The notes under the pieces: generated by a model | The model's input: only the letters and a program-made list of their open reading frames with translations | Told to the model about the DNA's origin: nothing | Database searches by the model: none | Source: Naumovozyma dairenensis CBS 421 | Taxonomy: Eukaryota > Ascomycota > Saccharomycetes > Saccharomycetales > Saccharomycetaceae | Assembly: GCF_000227115.2 (NCBI RefSeq) | Contig: NC_016484.1 | Location: 1,054,001-1,118,000 of the forward strand | Length of the DNA stretch: 64,000 nucleotides | Reading direction: 5' to 3' | Shown: one piece after another, positions 39,752 through 50,474 of the stretch | How the letters are laid out: each line of letters begins with the position of its first letter | Numbering within the stretch: position 1 is the stretch's first letter | Program-made: the position numbers and the translations under genes

Positions 39752-42190
39752 TTACTTGTTCAGTGGTCTCTCTTCCATTCCTGTTAGTTCCGTAGTTGAT
39801 TTGTCCTTCACGTCACCTTTGGGTTGAATTGGATTAGCACTCTGTGTTTCTCCAGCTGGAACCTTGGAACCTGGTATTGTCGTCGTATTGCTATCACTTG
39901 TAGGCGTGGAGAATATCTTCTGAGAATTTGGCTTCAAATTAGTGAAAAAGTCTTGGAAAAAATCTTCAAATGAGCTGAACTTATCAACATCTGGCATATG
40001 AAAGTTTCTAGCAGTTACATTTTCCATGTTGCTCTTATGTGATTTCAATATTTTAATTCCTTCTTGCGTAGTAAGATCTACAGAACTCATAAATTTATGA
40101 ATATCGATACTTTCTTTATTAGCATCAGTATGATTTTGACTGATTATGTTGGATTTCGAACGAGAATCTTTAGGGAGATGATCCCCAATCTTTGCCTTCG
40201 TCATTAGTGGAACATGTGCTTTCATTGGCGATGGATAATGACCTAAACTAACACGTTTCTTACTAGTATCAATAATGGATTTGATAATTTTTCCAACGTT
40301 ATCTGTGGCTTCGTTCAATTTCTCGCCAATGGTATTTAGATGCCAATAAACTCTAGTACATATACTTAAAACTTGTTGCCTCTCCGTGGGATCAAACCAA
40401 TGAAGAAAATCACATAATGTCAAACATGCATATACCAACTCAGACGTAGTGAAAATTGGTGCGCCTTTAATTAGAGATGTTGGCAATCTTAAGAAGCCTC
40501 TTAAAAGAGAAAATGAATGTTCTTTCATAGTATGTAAGGCATCGTTCAAAAACATGGGTGATTTCTTCATATCAACTAAGTATTCGGAAAAAAAGGAACG
40601 GCAGATCAATATATGATAGTAATCAAATGTAAATAATAATACACCTCCACCATCTTTAGCTAACAATTCTTCCCAATTCTTTAACCAATAGTTTAATTCT
40701 GGGAATATCAACATTTCCTTCTTGTGTAAGGAGGGATTAGTACCACCGGCGCTCTGCGCCTTTGTCTTTGTCTTGTCATATATATCCATAAAGTTGGTAA
40801 AATAGCTCTTAAAATCCAAAAAAATATTATTAACAATCTCACCTAAATTAATCTCACTCAATTTAATATCATCTCCAAAATTTGATTGCGGAAATTTAGC
40901 AATCAAATGATTGAATTCTTTATTTCGGCTATCCTGTGGTGAAATTTCACCATAACTGATACAATATTCTATATGGCATGCTGTTAATGAGTTTAAAATT
41001 CGTAAATGATATAAATCATCTAAATTGCATTCCTCTTTGATAAGCACTCTTTCTTTAATTTTATGGAAATCGACAATCTTCAATAAACTGAACATTGCAA
41101 AGTTAATTAATACTAAAGAGTTGAATTTTAACTGTCTATACCTTTTGGCCTTCCTGGATATATGGAACATTGCACAGTATAAAATTGCTTCAATATCGTG
41201 TGGAATCAACTTCTCAAACATCGTTAAAGTGTTGGTTAGTAATCTTTCAACCAACGGATATAAAGTTTCTTGTTCTTTAGCATATTTATCATTGTCAGCA
41301 AAACTCATGGCAATTATAGTGAAAACACTCGTAATGAATAAATGTTGATGAATAAATTCCTCCGATAAATCTTTCATACCACCAGGTATTATCCAAAAAT
41401 GTGATCTAACAAGGAACTCTTTAGATAATTTATGACATAACAATTGATGCTTCTCATAAAATTTAAGAAAGTCTACCCTAGCCACTGCGGATGGTCGTTG
41501 CTCTCGGGCAATTTGATCTTGTTTATTTGTGGCAATACTTGGGAACAGTCGTTCATCAATACCATTTATCAGCTTTAATGGAGGATCCTTCAATTTGTAT
41601 CCTCCTTGTAAAGTAATTGTTTCGGTTGATTCTACGGTTGACAATTCAGTATTTTCATCCAGCAGGGTAGTTCCAGTTGAAGACGTTCCCTCGTTATTAC
41701 TAGCTTTCGATAATTGATCAGCATTCTCATAAGAATTTTTCGAGTCCTGTAATAAAGATATAATTGTATCTATTTTGGCATTTAAGCTTTTGACTTCATT
41801 TTCCAGGTTCAATAATCGTTTATCAGCACTGTACTTCTCATATGTGTTTGATTCGGTGCCATTTTCATCTAGTGAACATTCGAGATCTAGCACTTTACAT
41901 CTATGACATTTACCGAGAGAAGGTTCAAAATCACATCTTGTTTTAAATTTCCGACAAACATCACAACTGGAGATCTTCCTCTTCTTTCTAGGTCTTTTGT
42001 TTTTATTTACATCTTTTGTCGTTGATTCCTTTCCGATGTTTGTCGTGGTAGAATCAGATGAGGAGTTAATGATTGACGAAATGGAAGATGCGTTTTTATT
42101 TGATAATTTAAGTTCCTTTCCAGATTGAGTCCCATTTGATGCCGGGCTTGAGTTTTGTAATGACTTCATGGGTTCATCCATCTCTGCCAC
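39752..42190 (-). CDS. URC2: Urc2, Zn2Cys6 transcription factor
   Basis: The 812-residue protein has a basic stretch (NKRPRKKRKISS) followed by the binuclear zinc cluster CDVCRKFKTRCDFEPSLGKC and on to CHRCKVLDLEC (about 75-105). A short coiled coil follows (about 128-150) and then a long fungal-specific middle region. It is a DNA-binding regulator; URC2 in Lachancea is tied to uracil catabolism, and the S. cerevisiae gene is YDR520C. Here the gene is convergent with FPR2, as in S. cerevisiae. The length is slightly above the 772 residues I recall for the S. cerevisiae protein. Confidence 0.9.
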   Translation of the reverse strand: MAEMDEPMKSLQNSSPASNGTQSGKELKLSNKNASSISSIINSSSDSTTTNIGKESTTKDVNKNKRPRKKRKISSCDVCRKFKTRCDFEPSLGKCHRCKVLDLECSLDENGTESNTYEKYSADKRLLNLENEVKSLNAKIDTIISLLQDSKNSYENADQLSKASNNEGTSSTGTTLLDENTELSTVESTETITLQGGYKLKDPPLKLINGIDERLFPSIATNKQDQIAREQRPSAVARVDFLKFYEKHQLLCHKLSKEFLVRSHFWIIPGGMKDLSEEFIHQHLFITSVFTIIAMSFADNDKYAKEQETLYPLVERLLTNTLTMFEKLIPHDIEAILYCAMFHISRKAKRYRQLKFNSLVLINFAMFSLLKIVDFHKIKERVLIKEECNLDDLYHLRILNSLTACHIEYCISYGEISPQDSRNKEFNHLIAKFPQSNFGDDIKLSEINLGEIVNNIFLDFKSYFTNFMDIYDKTKTKAQSAGGTNPSLHKKEMLIFPELNYWLKNWEELLAKDGGGVLLFTFDYYHILICRSFFSEYLVDMKKSPMFLNDALHTMKEHSFSLLRGFLRLPTSLIKGAPIFTTSELVYACLTLCDFLHWFDPTERQQVLSICTRVYWHLNTIGEKLNEATDNVGKIIKSIIDTSKKRVSLGHYPSPMKAHVPLMTKAKIGDHLPKDSRSKSNIISQNHTDANKESIDIHKFMSSVDLTTQEGIKILKSHKSNMENVTARNFHMPDVDKFSSFEDFFQDFFTNLKPNSQKIFSTPTSDSNTTTIPGSKVPAGETQSANPIQPKGDVKDKSTTELTGMEERPLNK

Positions 42191-42648
42191 AAGATGTTGT
42201 TTAATGTTTTGATTTGATATCAGTAGCTAAAATCCAAACCTTTCTTTGCTTGTAAATGTCTCATCAAGTATCTGTACCCAGTCAAGGCAAGATAAATCCA
42301 CTATTGAAAAGTGTGGTTGAACTGAGTTACTATTTGATAAACCTTTTTTGGTGATTATTTTTGAATATGTCCAACTTGTTCCATTTAATTTAACAGAGAT
42401 GGGGACTCTGATATTAATACAAAAGCGATTTAGCGCTGAACAGCAGTGACGCTGTAAATCTATACGAAACAGACAGAACTTCATAAAGATAAAACACAGG
42501 CTTATGTCCTATTATTATTTATATGCTTAAATATAGTTGATCTCATTGAAGTTCTTTATCTGAAAAATATACATAGCTGGTTCAAAAATTAAATACATAA
42601 ATAAATAAATAAGATGTCATGTTGAGAAACTTGGAATTGTAATTTTTT
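42191..42648. other. Region between URC2 and SPS2
   Basis: It contains the URC2 promoter and the SPS2 3' end. A minus-strand frame of 85 codons (42227-42484) starts MKFCLFRIDLQRHCC. It has no recognisable similarity and sits where the URC2 promoter must be; I treat it as chance. Confidence 0.5.
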
Positions 42649-44046
42649 TTAAATGATTGTTGCTGAAAGTAAGCACATTGAAATAAAAAGCCCAAAACAA
42701 GGAAGCCGTGTAGCTGCCGCAGCCTTACTTTCCTTATCCTTAGTTATATCAGATTTCTTTCTATCCATGACTTTGGAGTTATCAGTATTCTCATTTTCCA
42801 CTATCATTTCACTTTTATCTAATACTTCACCTTCCTCATTCACTTTTAATGAGTTTTCCTTTTTATCAGAAGTACAGCTAACTTTACCACCTCTTATTAT
42901 TGACCTATCATTTACTAATTTTGTCCATTTTGTACAATCTAGATTATTCGACGTGGATTTAATATATGCACTACCTTTCACTAATTTTAATTCCGGGAAA
43001 TCTGTGTCATCAAAATTTCCTTCTAATTGAACAGCACCTCCAACTTGTCTTAATTGAGGCAAAAAATCAATTTTATTCAACTTTGAATTGTTACTGACCA
43101 TGATTCCACCATCAACGTTTGTCACATTTTTCAAATCTATTTTCTTTAAATTAACATTATCGATTATACCCAATGTTCCATCAATAGATAATAAAGTTGG
43201 AATTTCTAATTCTTCAAAGAAATTCTCAATGAATTCCATGGAACTGTTCACTTGTTGAAGTTTTGGAAATGAGACTTTTGATGTATCTCTTACAGTCAGG
43301 TTTTTAACAGAAACCAAATTAGGCATTTCCAATTCTAGTTCTTTTGCATTGGCATGTATAGTTAATTCTTTCGTAACTCTAATTAAATCCATTTCAATAT
43401 TCTCTAAAAACCTATTATTATTGATATTAAAAATTTCTAACTCTTTTATTTCACCTAATCTTCCAATTTGAGAAAGGGACGTGTCTGATATAATTATATT
43501 TTTCACATCTGAGATATCTTGATGTATTTGTGCCTCGGTTAAAACAGGTAAAGTTTCCCAATCAATAGATTCAGTGTAGATAAAGGATGGTAATTTTATT
43601 GAAGCAACTGAAGTTAGATTCAAAATAGTAAACTTACCATGAACATTTTGTAATTGGTTGCCATGAATCTTATTAATATATGGACTGTTAGCAATTTTTA
43701 GATCTCCCTCAATATTTTTCAAATTACCAAATTCAACGTTTGTGTCAGTATAATTGGAAAGAATTTCTATGGAACCGGTAACACTTAAACAGTTATTTTG
43801 TAATTCTCTTAATTCTTCAGCATCAGAGATGAAATAATTTGAATGTTTGCATACTTCAAGTAAGGGAAGTTTTTGTTTTTCAGAAATGGGTTTCTTTTCT
43901 TCAATATTTGGTGAGATAACAACTCTGGAATCAGAATTTACTAAGATTTGGCTTGAATCTAATCTTCTCTTTTTGGCAGATGTTAGAGAAAACATTCCTA
44001 AGGAAAGAGTTATTAAATATGAGAGCTTCATATTTTGTCTGATCAA
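42649..44046 (-). CDS. SPS2: Sps2/Ecm33-family GPI-anchored sporulation protein
   Basis: The 465-residue protein has a signal peptide (from MKLSYLITLSLGMFS), a receptor-L-like leucine-rich solenoid (about 65-375) with the repeated pattern of I/L-xx-L and N-x-x-x-L strands, a Ser/Glu/Lys spacer, and a hydrophobic C-terminus (LFISMCLLSATII) fit for GPI attachment. Sps2 and Sps22 are needed for the beta-glucan layer of the spore wall. A pair of Ndt80-type elements is present upstream. M6 (44031) is an alternative start that begins the signal peptide directly. The location next to SPS1 fits SPS2 (YDR522C). Confidence 0.88.
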   Translation of the reverse strand: MIRQNMKLSYLITLSLGMFSLTSAKKRRLDSSQILVNSDSRVVISPNIEEKKPISEKQKLPLLEVCKHSNYFISDAEELRELQNNCLSVTGSIEILSNYTDTNVEFGNLKNIEGDLKIANSPYINKIHGNQLQNVHGKFTILNLTSVASIKLPSFIYTESIDWETLPVLTEAQIHQDISDVKNIIISDTSLSQIGRLGEIKELEIFNINNNRFLENIEMDLIRVTKELTIHANAKELELEMPNLVSVKNLTVRDTSKVSFPKLQQVNSSMEFIENFFEELEIPTLLSIDGTLGIIDNVNLKKIDLKNVTNVDGGIMVSNNSKLNKIDFLPQLRQVGGAVQLEGNFDDTDFPELKLVKGSAYIKSTSNNLDCTKWTKLVNDRSIIRGGKVSCTSDKKENSLKVNEEGEVLDKSEMIVENENTDNSKVMDRKKSDITKDKESKAAAATRLPCFGLFISMCLLSATII

Positions 44047-44178
44047 TTTGATGTCTTGCTTTCTTTTACTTTTCTACACTTGATAATAACAATGGTAAGG
44101 TCTCTTATATTGTTGTAAGATTAAATGTTTGGAGCAAACAATTTTAAACGTAAGTTGCCTACAATTGTGTTTATATAT

Positions 44179-44206
44179 ATTTGTGACATTTATTACTGTC
44201 ACAAAA
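44179..44206. promoter_or_regulatory. Pair of Ndt80 middle-sporulation elements upstream of SPS2
   Basis: GTCACAAAT on the minus strand (44187-44179) and GTCACAAAA on the plus strand (44198-44206) both match the MSE consensus (gNCRCAAAW). They face each other with 10 bp between, about 135-160 bp upstream of SPS2. Ndt80 control is known for S. cerevisiae SPS1 and SPS2. Confidence 0.6.
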
Positions 44207-44425
44207 CTAAGTTGCATAAGGGATTAGAGCCGGGCACGACAGCCTTTGGAAAAATATAGTAAAAAAGAGTCTAATAATTATTAATATATTGAAAACAATA
44301 ACCTTTTTACCATGAAACTCTTAATTTGCAGAAACAAAAGTAAAAGTAGGAAAACAAGGTTATCTCTCTTTTCTTATCAAAGTTGTTCAATAATAAAACT
44401 TAAACACAAAAAAAGCTAATTTAAT

Positions 44426-45919
44426 TTATTGAGCTAAATACTGCTTGATTGTATCCATCCTTAATTCAACTTCTTCTATCAGTACTTCACTGAATCCTGG
44501 AACTTTCATTTCTACTCCAATTAAATAATTTAATACATCATCGACATGTTTTCTCGTTTCCTCTTCGTTTGCTCTATCATGCATTCTCTTTAAACAGTAA
44601 CAGATTACGTTTTTTAGATAGTCTATATCAATTTGTTTAAAATTAGATTCTTTTTTCTCATCTGATATAATTTGGGGAGATTGAAGGTCTGTATCAATTT
44701 CCATTCCAGAACCGAGACCATATACAGCATTTTTATCATATTCTCTGAATGATGGTGTTGTTGCGTTTGTAATAGGTGTCACATTATGATTGCTGTTACT
44801 GTTACTACTACTATTATTATTATTATTGTTATTGTTACAATAAGAGCTTTGTAATGTCGATGCAGATATAGGACTTTCTTCAGTCTTTGATAAGTTCTTT
44901 GACTTTGTTAATCTTACAGAATCAAAATTCCAAAAGTTACCACTTTTTGGTTTTGAAAATGTTTGATATAATCGATTATCTAAAGAATATTTGGGAACTT
45001 TATTTCCCTCCTTTCTTGTACGTTTTATTTCCATGACTTCATTTCTTAAATCTGTAATTTTTATATTCTTTACAAATGGTTGTTGTAACAATTCAGTTGC
45101 AGTAGGTCTTTCATCAGGATCTTTGATAAGACATGCAGATATAAATAATTTAGCGGCGTCTGAAAAGGACACCATGCAATCTTGGAGGTTTTTTTTTGGT
45201 ATATTTCTCATAACTTTACCTGCATCATATTTAGCATATGGTGGACATCCCTTTAATAATTCATATACCGTAATACCTAATGACCAAATATCTGCCTTTT
45301 CATTATATCCATGAGATGAATTAGAAATAATTTCTGGTGCCATCCAATAAGGTGTTCCAACGAATGTGTTTCTTTTTGCTGTAGATCTTAATTGTCCACT
45401 GACTCCAAAATCTGCTAATTTAACTAACCCATCATCTGTTAGTAAAACATTTGCAGCTTTAACATCTCTGTGGATTTTCCTTTGTTCATGTAAATATTGT
45501 AAACCTCTTAAAACATTTTTGGTAATGAATGCAACTTTATCCTCATGTAAACCTTCATTATAATGATATCTAATTAAATCTGAGCATGAACCACCTCCAC
45601 AATATTCCATTACTATCCACATGGAAACATCCTCTAACATAGTAGTAATATAATTAGTAATATATGGTGATTTTAATTCAGCCAAGAAAAAAATTTCTTG
45701 TGCAATCAATTCAATATCTTCGTCACTACTTTCTAAATTGACCACTTTAATGGCTACAATTTCACCAGTTAATTTATCAATTGCTTTATAAACATCACCG
45801 AAATTTCCTCTACCGACGCAATCTTGAATGGAATAAATGGTAGATGGACGTTTTTGATTGTATAAATCTTTTGGGATGTTCACATGAATTGTCATTTTGA
45901 GAAGTGAATAAAAAAACAA
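44426..45919 (-). CDS. SPS1: Sps1, STE20/GCKIII-type sporulation kinase
   Basis: The 497-residue protein has a full kinase domain (about 29-285): GRGNFGDVYKA (P-loop), AIKVV (Lys), HRDVKAANVLL (catalytic loop), ADFGVSG (DFG), and GTPYWMAPEI. A poly-Asn linker and a C-terminal helical region follow. GCKIII kinases, with Sps1 as the yeast sporulation member, act in prospore membrane closure and spore wall formation. It lies between SPS2 and AGE1 as in S. cerevisiae (YDR523C). M9 (45895, MTIHVNIPKD) is a likely true start since the first eight residues are not conserved. Confidence 0.94.
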   Translation of the reverse strand: MFFYSLLKMTIHVNIPKDLYNQKRPSTIYSIQDCVGRGNFGDVYKAIDKLTGEIVAIKVVNLESSDEDIELIAQEIFFLAELKSPYITNYITTMLEDVSMWIVMEYCGGGSCSDLIRYHYNEGLHEDKVAFITKNVLRGLQYLHEQRKIHRDVKAANVLLTDDGLVKLADFGVSGQLRSTAKRNTFVGTPYWMAPEIISNSSHGYNEKADIWSLGITVYELLKGCPPYAKYDAGKVMRNIPKKNLQDCMVSFSDAAKLFISACLIKDPDERPTATELLQQPFVKNIKITDLRNEVMEIKRTRKEGNKVPKYSLDNRLYQTFSKPKSGNFWNFDSVRLTKSKNLSKTEESPISASTLQSSYCNNNNNNNNSSSNSNSNHNVTPITNATTPSFREYDKNAVYGLGSGMEIDTDLQSPQIISDEKKESNFKQIDIDYLKNVICYCLKRMHDRANEEETRKHVDDVLNYLIGVEMKVPGFSEVLIEEVELRMDTIKQYLAQ

Positions 45920-46446
45920 AACTAATTTTCGTATGTATGTGAAGCTATGTTGAAAGCAAATTATATTAAAAAAAATAATAAGAAAAAAATCGTGACAATA
46001 AAAAATAGCTTATGATATCTTTGAATAGCTTTTTCTTGTTTTCCAGAAACAATATCCTTGCAGTAATAATGCGGTGCTTTTTTTCGTTGTTGGTTTGTTG
46101 TAAGCAATAGCAAAAAGAATGCAATGTTTTTTCAACTATATATTTTCAGATCATTGATTATTGAATTGCAAGTTGAAATAGAAAATTGGCATATACCACA
46201 AACTGATCTGCGGTACTTTTTCTTGACAATTTTTTTGAAGACTGTGTCACTCACACCTAACTTATCTTGTTTTTATCTAAGACGCGACGCTATGTGCAGT
46301 TTTTCCACTATGCGAAGGATACATACGTAGAGTGATGAGGATATTATCACGACTTAACAGTAACAATAATGTTAGGAAGTTACATAATGCACAGCATTAA
46401 TATAGCTTTTATCAATTCTAAATGTTATATGGAGAATCTAAGCTAT
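45920..46446. other. Region between SPS1 and AGE1
   Basis: It contains the SPS1 promoter and the 3' end of AGE1. I looked for MSE (CRCAAAW) sites like those before SPS2 and saw no good one. No RNA gene was seen. Confidence 0.5.
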
Positions 46447-48084
46447 TTATCTTTTCTTATTCAATTTCAAAGATTTATGAAGATTCAATATATTATTTGG
46501 TGACATTAAATTCCTTGTTGCGGGAGAAAAAGGTGATGATAATGTTGAAGATGGTATTGATGTGTTATTATTAATTATTAATTTCCCAATAGATTTTGTA
46601 TCTTGTAGAATATGATTATGATTGCCATCAGTATGTTGTAAAGATTTCTGTGCTAATGGTGATTTATAGATATTGCCTTTAGAAAACGACGACGACGATG
46701 GTGATGAGGATGAGAATGAGGATGGTAATGGTGACGATTCTTTATAGGGTTCATAGATTTTTAACATTGCTTTCCAATATTTAATTACTTCCGGTCCCCA
46801 TTGTGTCATATTAGTAGGTAATTGATCTATTATTAACCCATTACTTAATAAGAATTCTGTAATATGAAAAATGGGGGTTTCATCTACTATAGTATGATGT
46901 TTTAAAGAATATTGGAAAATTGATGTTGTTGTATTCGTTTTTCTATGATAAATAGATAATTCTCTTAATGTCCGATTTGTCTTTGCTAAAGCCTTTTGAA
47001 TATCATAAATACTATTATTGTGAATGGCTAATATTAGGTCTTTCAGGATATCGTTATCATTATTAATTGTTAACTTTTTTTCGATGTATTTTTTAGTAAT
47101 ATATTTATCCTTAATGAAAAGGGATCTCATTTGATCATTACAATTTGATGAAATTTTTAAATTTATTGGTAAATTATGTTCATAAATTTCATTAACGTTT
47201 GAATTGAGGCAATTATTTTTAATTAAATATAATGTTTCAATGGAATGGAAATTATCCAACGTTAAAGACCTAATTTTGGAAATATGTGATCCCATTGATC
47301 TATGTATACCTGAACATTTAATACAAAGTAAACATAATATATTCAATGAAATCCATTCTACAGAATCAGTTGAGTTACAATCGCAACATTTCAAATTCGA
47401 TTGATGTAAATGTTTAACTTGATTTAATAATGATGTAAAATCAGTACCACTGGTAGTAGTAGTAGTAGTAGTAGTAGTACTTTTATTATTATTAAGGTCT
47501 TTATTATTGTTATCATTGTTTATGGTATTTTTACTTATTATGTTGTTGCTAGTATTATCATGTGATATTGAATTTGAATCATTTATAAGAGAATCATGCA
47601 TTGACTTCATTATTTTATCAAACCAATGATTCATAACAGTTTCATTTTCAAATTTAAATTTGAATAATCTGTCATTGTTTTTTCTATTATCTTTCTTTAA
47701 ACCATTTATCCCATTTCGTATTTTTTGGACATTAATAGATTGTAAAACTTGGAAAGTTTTATCATCCAATTTCTTCGTTGAAATAAATTGTAAATCTATT
47801 ATAATAATTTCATCATTATTTGCTAAAGATAAAGTGGAAGATAGATTTGGGGAGGGCGAAATAACGGCTTTCTTTTTATACAATGGTTTCAATACCAAAG
47901 TACTATTCTTCGTACTTATGGAAATATTATATTTATACCAATGAGAATTCTTATCTTTGATAAAATTTGAATTTCTCCTTATTGCCTTATTTGGGATAGA
48001 CGGGCTCTTCGAAGAAGACGATGAAGATGTTGATCTTTTGTACTCTTTTAGCCATATAATATCGTTGCTTTCTGTTTCTTTCAT
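46447..48084 (-). CDS. AGE1: Age1, ArfGAP
   Basis: The 545-residue protein has an N-terminal PH-like region (about 25-165), a Thr/Asn linker and an ArfGAP domain at about 222-345. The zinc finger CDCNSTDSVEWISLNILCLL and on to IKCSGIHRSMG (CxxC-x16-CxxC plus the Arg finger of IHRSMGSHISKIRSL) is intact. Arf GTPase activation supports vesicle budding at the trans-Golgi. The C-terminus is Ser/Pro-rich. The gene has more homopolymer inserts than S. cerevisiae AGE1 (482 residues). It lies next to SPS1 as in YDR524C. (TA)n repeats lie directly upstream. Confidence 0.93.
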   Translation of the reverse strand: MKETESNDIIWLKEYKRSTSSSSSSKSPSIPNKAIRRNSNFIKDKNSHWYKYNISISTKNSTLVLKPLYKKKAVISPSPNLSSTLSLANNDEIIIIDLQFISTKKLDDKTFQVLQSINVQKIRNGINGLKKDNRKNNDRLFKFKFENETVMNHWFDKIMKSMHDSLINDSNSISHDNTSNNIISKNTINNDNNNKDLNNNKSTTTTTTTTTSGTDFTSLLNQVKHLHQSNLKCCDCNSTDSVEWISLNILCLLCIKCSGIHRSMGSHISKIRSLTLDNFHSIETLYLIKNNCLNSNVNEIYEHNLPINLKISSNCNDQMRSLFIKDKYITKKYIEKKLTINNDNDILKDLILAIHNNSIYDIQKALAKTNRTLRELSIYHRKTNTTTSIFQYSLKHHTIVDETPIFHITEFLLSNGLIIDQLPTNMTQWGPEVIKYWKAMLKIYEPYKESSPLPSSFSSSSPSSSSFSKGNIYKSPLAQKSLQHTDGNHNHILQDTKSIGKLIINNNTSIPSSTLSSPFSPATRNLMSPNNILNLHKSLKLNKKR

Positions 48085-49328
48085 CCCACCGTTGAATTAT
48101 ATATATATATATATATATGATTATTTTTTGTTTGTATTTTATGCTCCCCTGCTGAAAGTTTTAATAATATAGGGTACGCAAAAGACCTTCCTTTGGATAA
48201 TTTTTTTCTTTTCTAATGATTAGAATACTTGACAGACACTCGAGTAATATTTGTAAATATTTTGTGTTGCAAGGGAAAGTGTAGTTGCGATTCCTTAGTT
48301 TTGTACATGCAGTAGCAGTATCATTTATCATGATAAGGTACTTCTATATAATTAATTATATAATCTACCTTGTTTCATCATTGTTATGTATTTTTTTTTT
48401 TCACCGATCGTTTAAAGAAAAACACTACGCACATTTGTGTGGGAAAGAGGAAATCATACACACATGCGTAAACAATAGATACCATAACATACAAATAGGT
48501 AATAAGAATGCTTGATCTGACATGGTTCACAAGCGATAGGAATAGTATTATAATACGAGCATACAGCTAAAGCTTTGATATATATGGTGTCTGGTTTGCA
48601 AGTTATTCACGATTGTGATGGATTGTGGTGGATTGCGATGGAGTGCGATGGATGGCGGCCCATGCATCCATTCTCAAGGATTATGTAAAAAATCACTACG
48701 TAGCTGGTGAGGGAAATTCGCGCAACAACTTGTTCTTTTTGCTATTGTTGTAATGAATAGCATTTTACATGGAGGGTCTTCTGGTCTTCCTTCTGGTCTG
48801 GAATAAGTAGAAAAAGCACTAGCTACTTTGCTCATTATAATAACTTCTTCTCAGTTATAGAGGTGTCTCCGAGTCAATGGAAGTACTAGTACTTTCTACC
48901 GCACCTGAAGGGATATTCTGGCTAGCAAACTAACAAACTAACAAACTAACTTAACCACCCAGACTTTGGATGGGGGATTATCTTCTGGTGGTAATGCGGG
49001 CGGGTGCTGAACACCCGCCACTGTGGAGAAAGAGACTTGCTCCCCTTCCCCCCTTCCCCCCGTTCCGGTTTCCTCTCCAGAGAGAAAAGAAAAGAAAAGA
49101 AAATTAAACAACACCAAAAACGCCAAACAAAGGAAACGGGGGAGGGGAGAAAAGAAAGACGGAGTTAGACCTCCCCAATCAACACTGGATTTATCACAGT
49201 GGGAACTATTGTTTCATAACAAGAACAAGGTATAACCAACAATAGCCCTCAGGTAGTCCATTATAAAGCTTAGTAAATATCTGTATTAGCTACCACTTAC
49301 AATAAAAGAAGGAAAAAACGGGGAAAAA
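48085..49328. other. Intergenic region between AGE1 and the BED-finger gene
   Basis: The 1.24-kb stretch holds two divergent promoters. It contains (TA)n at 48101-48117, GGATGGA/GGATTG repeats at 48610-48655, an ACTAAC repeat at 48928-48951 and a GC-richer, C-run segment (48960-49160). No intact gene was recognised. Confidence 0.5.
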
Positions 49329-50474
49329 ATGGAACCGACAATGGATCAATTGCTTAATTCAGTCAATGAACATCAACAACAGCAACAACAACAACAACAA
49401 CAACAACATCAAGCGCTTTCAGAACCTATATCACAGCAAGACCATGACCAAGACCAAGACCAAGACCAGTCGCAAGACCAACCGCCAGAGCAAGGGCAAG
49501 AACATGGACTTGACCATGAGCAAGGCCCATTAATAACTGTGGACCCTGCATCAACCTATCATAAGCCATCGCATGAACCTCAACGTCTTCATTTGGTGTT
49601 TCCTACCACTAGTAACAATAAAAAACTCAGTTTAAAGAGCCTTTCGAAATTTGTTATGGCAGAACGTAACGATTCCTTTAATTATTACTGTCAATTTTAT
49701 GATGCTAAAAAGCAACAAACCTGTAACCAAGTACTTGAATTTCAAACAAAACAATCAAGAACAAGTCATCAAGCTGACAAATGTACAAGACATCTTCTTG
49801 AAGAACATAATTATATTCCAGATCCAATGACCATTCTATATCAAATGGATCACTCCTCTACAGTTTTCCAAAATGCATACCCAAATGACACTTTCCAAAA
49901 GATTCAACAAAACTTTGAAATGACTGCACCATCATATCCTAAACAATTTAGCGATTCATTTATTAGTTTTAAAAACGTTATGGTTCATAGTAAGATTCCA
50001 GCAACCATTTTGGAAAGCCCATTTTTCTTACATTTTGCCAAAAATTATATTTCTGGATATGATTCCTCTTGGACAAGAAGAAATTATGTCCAATGCGTTA
50101 CACATTCAAACATATTAGATGGTAGTGGGCATCTCGTAGATGATTTGACATCTTCTTCTTCCATCAAGAAAAATAAAATTAAGAAACCTACAAGTAATAC
50201 TGAGAGTACTAACTCGTTGAAAAATAAATCAAAAAGGAAACAGAGGAAACCACCATTACAATCACCTCAAATTGAACAACAAAGACTTTCTTTACAACAA
50301 CAATTACAACAACAATTGCAAATACAACAACAAACACAAGAATTGGAACAACATCAACAACATTTCCAACAATTACAATTACTACCCCAACCCACCCACA
50401 CACCTTCACAACAACAACAAACACAACAGCATTTACAGAACCTACAAAATTTGCCATTACAGAATCAAAGGTAA
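49329..50474 (+). CDS. Gln-rich BED-finger protein with hAT-like N-terminal segment
   Basis: The 381-residue protein begins with poly-Gln (16-26) and an Asp-Gln repeat. At about 100-162 it has a BED-type zinc-finger-like region: C121 and C132, then C152-TRH-LLEEH160 with the RHLxxxH spacing of BED fingers. The segment about 195-255 (MVHSKIPATILESPFFLHFA and then KNYISGY) resembles the N-terminal part of hAT transposases and of domesticated hAT proteins such as yeast Vid22 and Env11. The rest is basic and Gln-rich; there is no catalytic or dimerisation domain. It is not a known neighbour of AGE1 in S. cerevisiae. A DNA-binding role is inferred; it could be a truncated domesticated transposase. 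The Cys spacing is unusual, so the finger call is tentative. Confidence 0.7.
   Translation: MEPTMDQLLNSVNEHQQQQQQQQQQQHQALSEPISQQDHDQDQDQDQSQDQPPEQGQEHGLDHEQGPLITVDPASTYHKPSHEPQRLHLVFPTTSNNKKLSLKSLSKFVMAERNDSFNYYCQFYDAKKQQTCNQVLEFQTKQSRTSHQADKCTRHLLEEHNYIPDPMTILYQMDHSSTVFQNAYPNDTFQKIQQNFEMTAPSYPKQFSDSFISFKNVMVHSKIPATILESPFFLHFAKNYISGYDSSWTRRNYVQCVTHSNILDGSGHLVDDLTSSSSIKKNKIKKPTSNTESTNSLKNKSKRKQRKPPLQSPQIEQQRLSLQQQLQQQLQIQQQTQELEQHQQHFQQLQLLPQPTHTPSQQQQTQQHLQNLQNLPLQNQR

Noticed and set aside
42227..42484. 85-codon frame between SPS2 and URC2
   Set aside because: It is in the URC2 promoter, has no similarity and no biased codon use.
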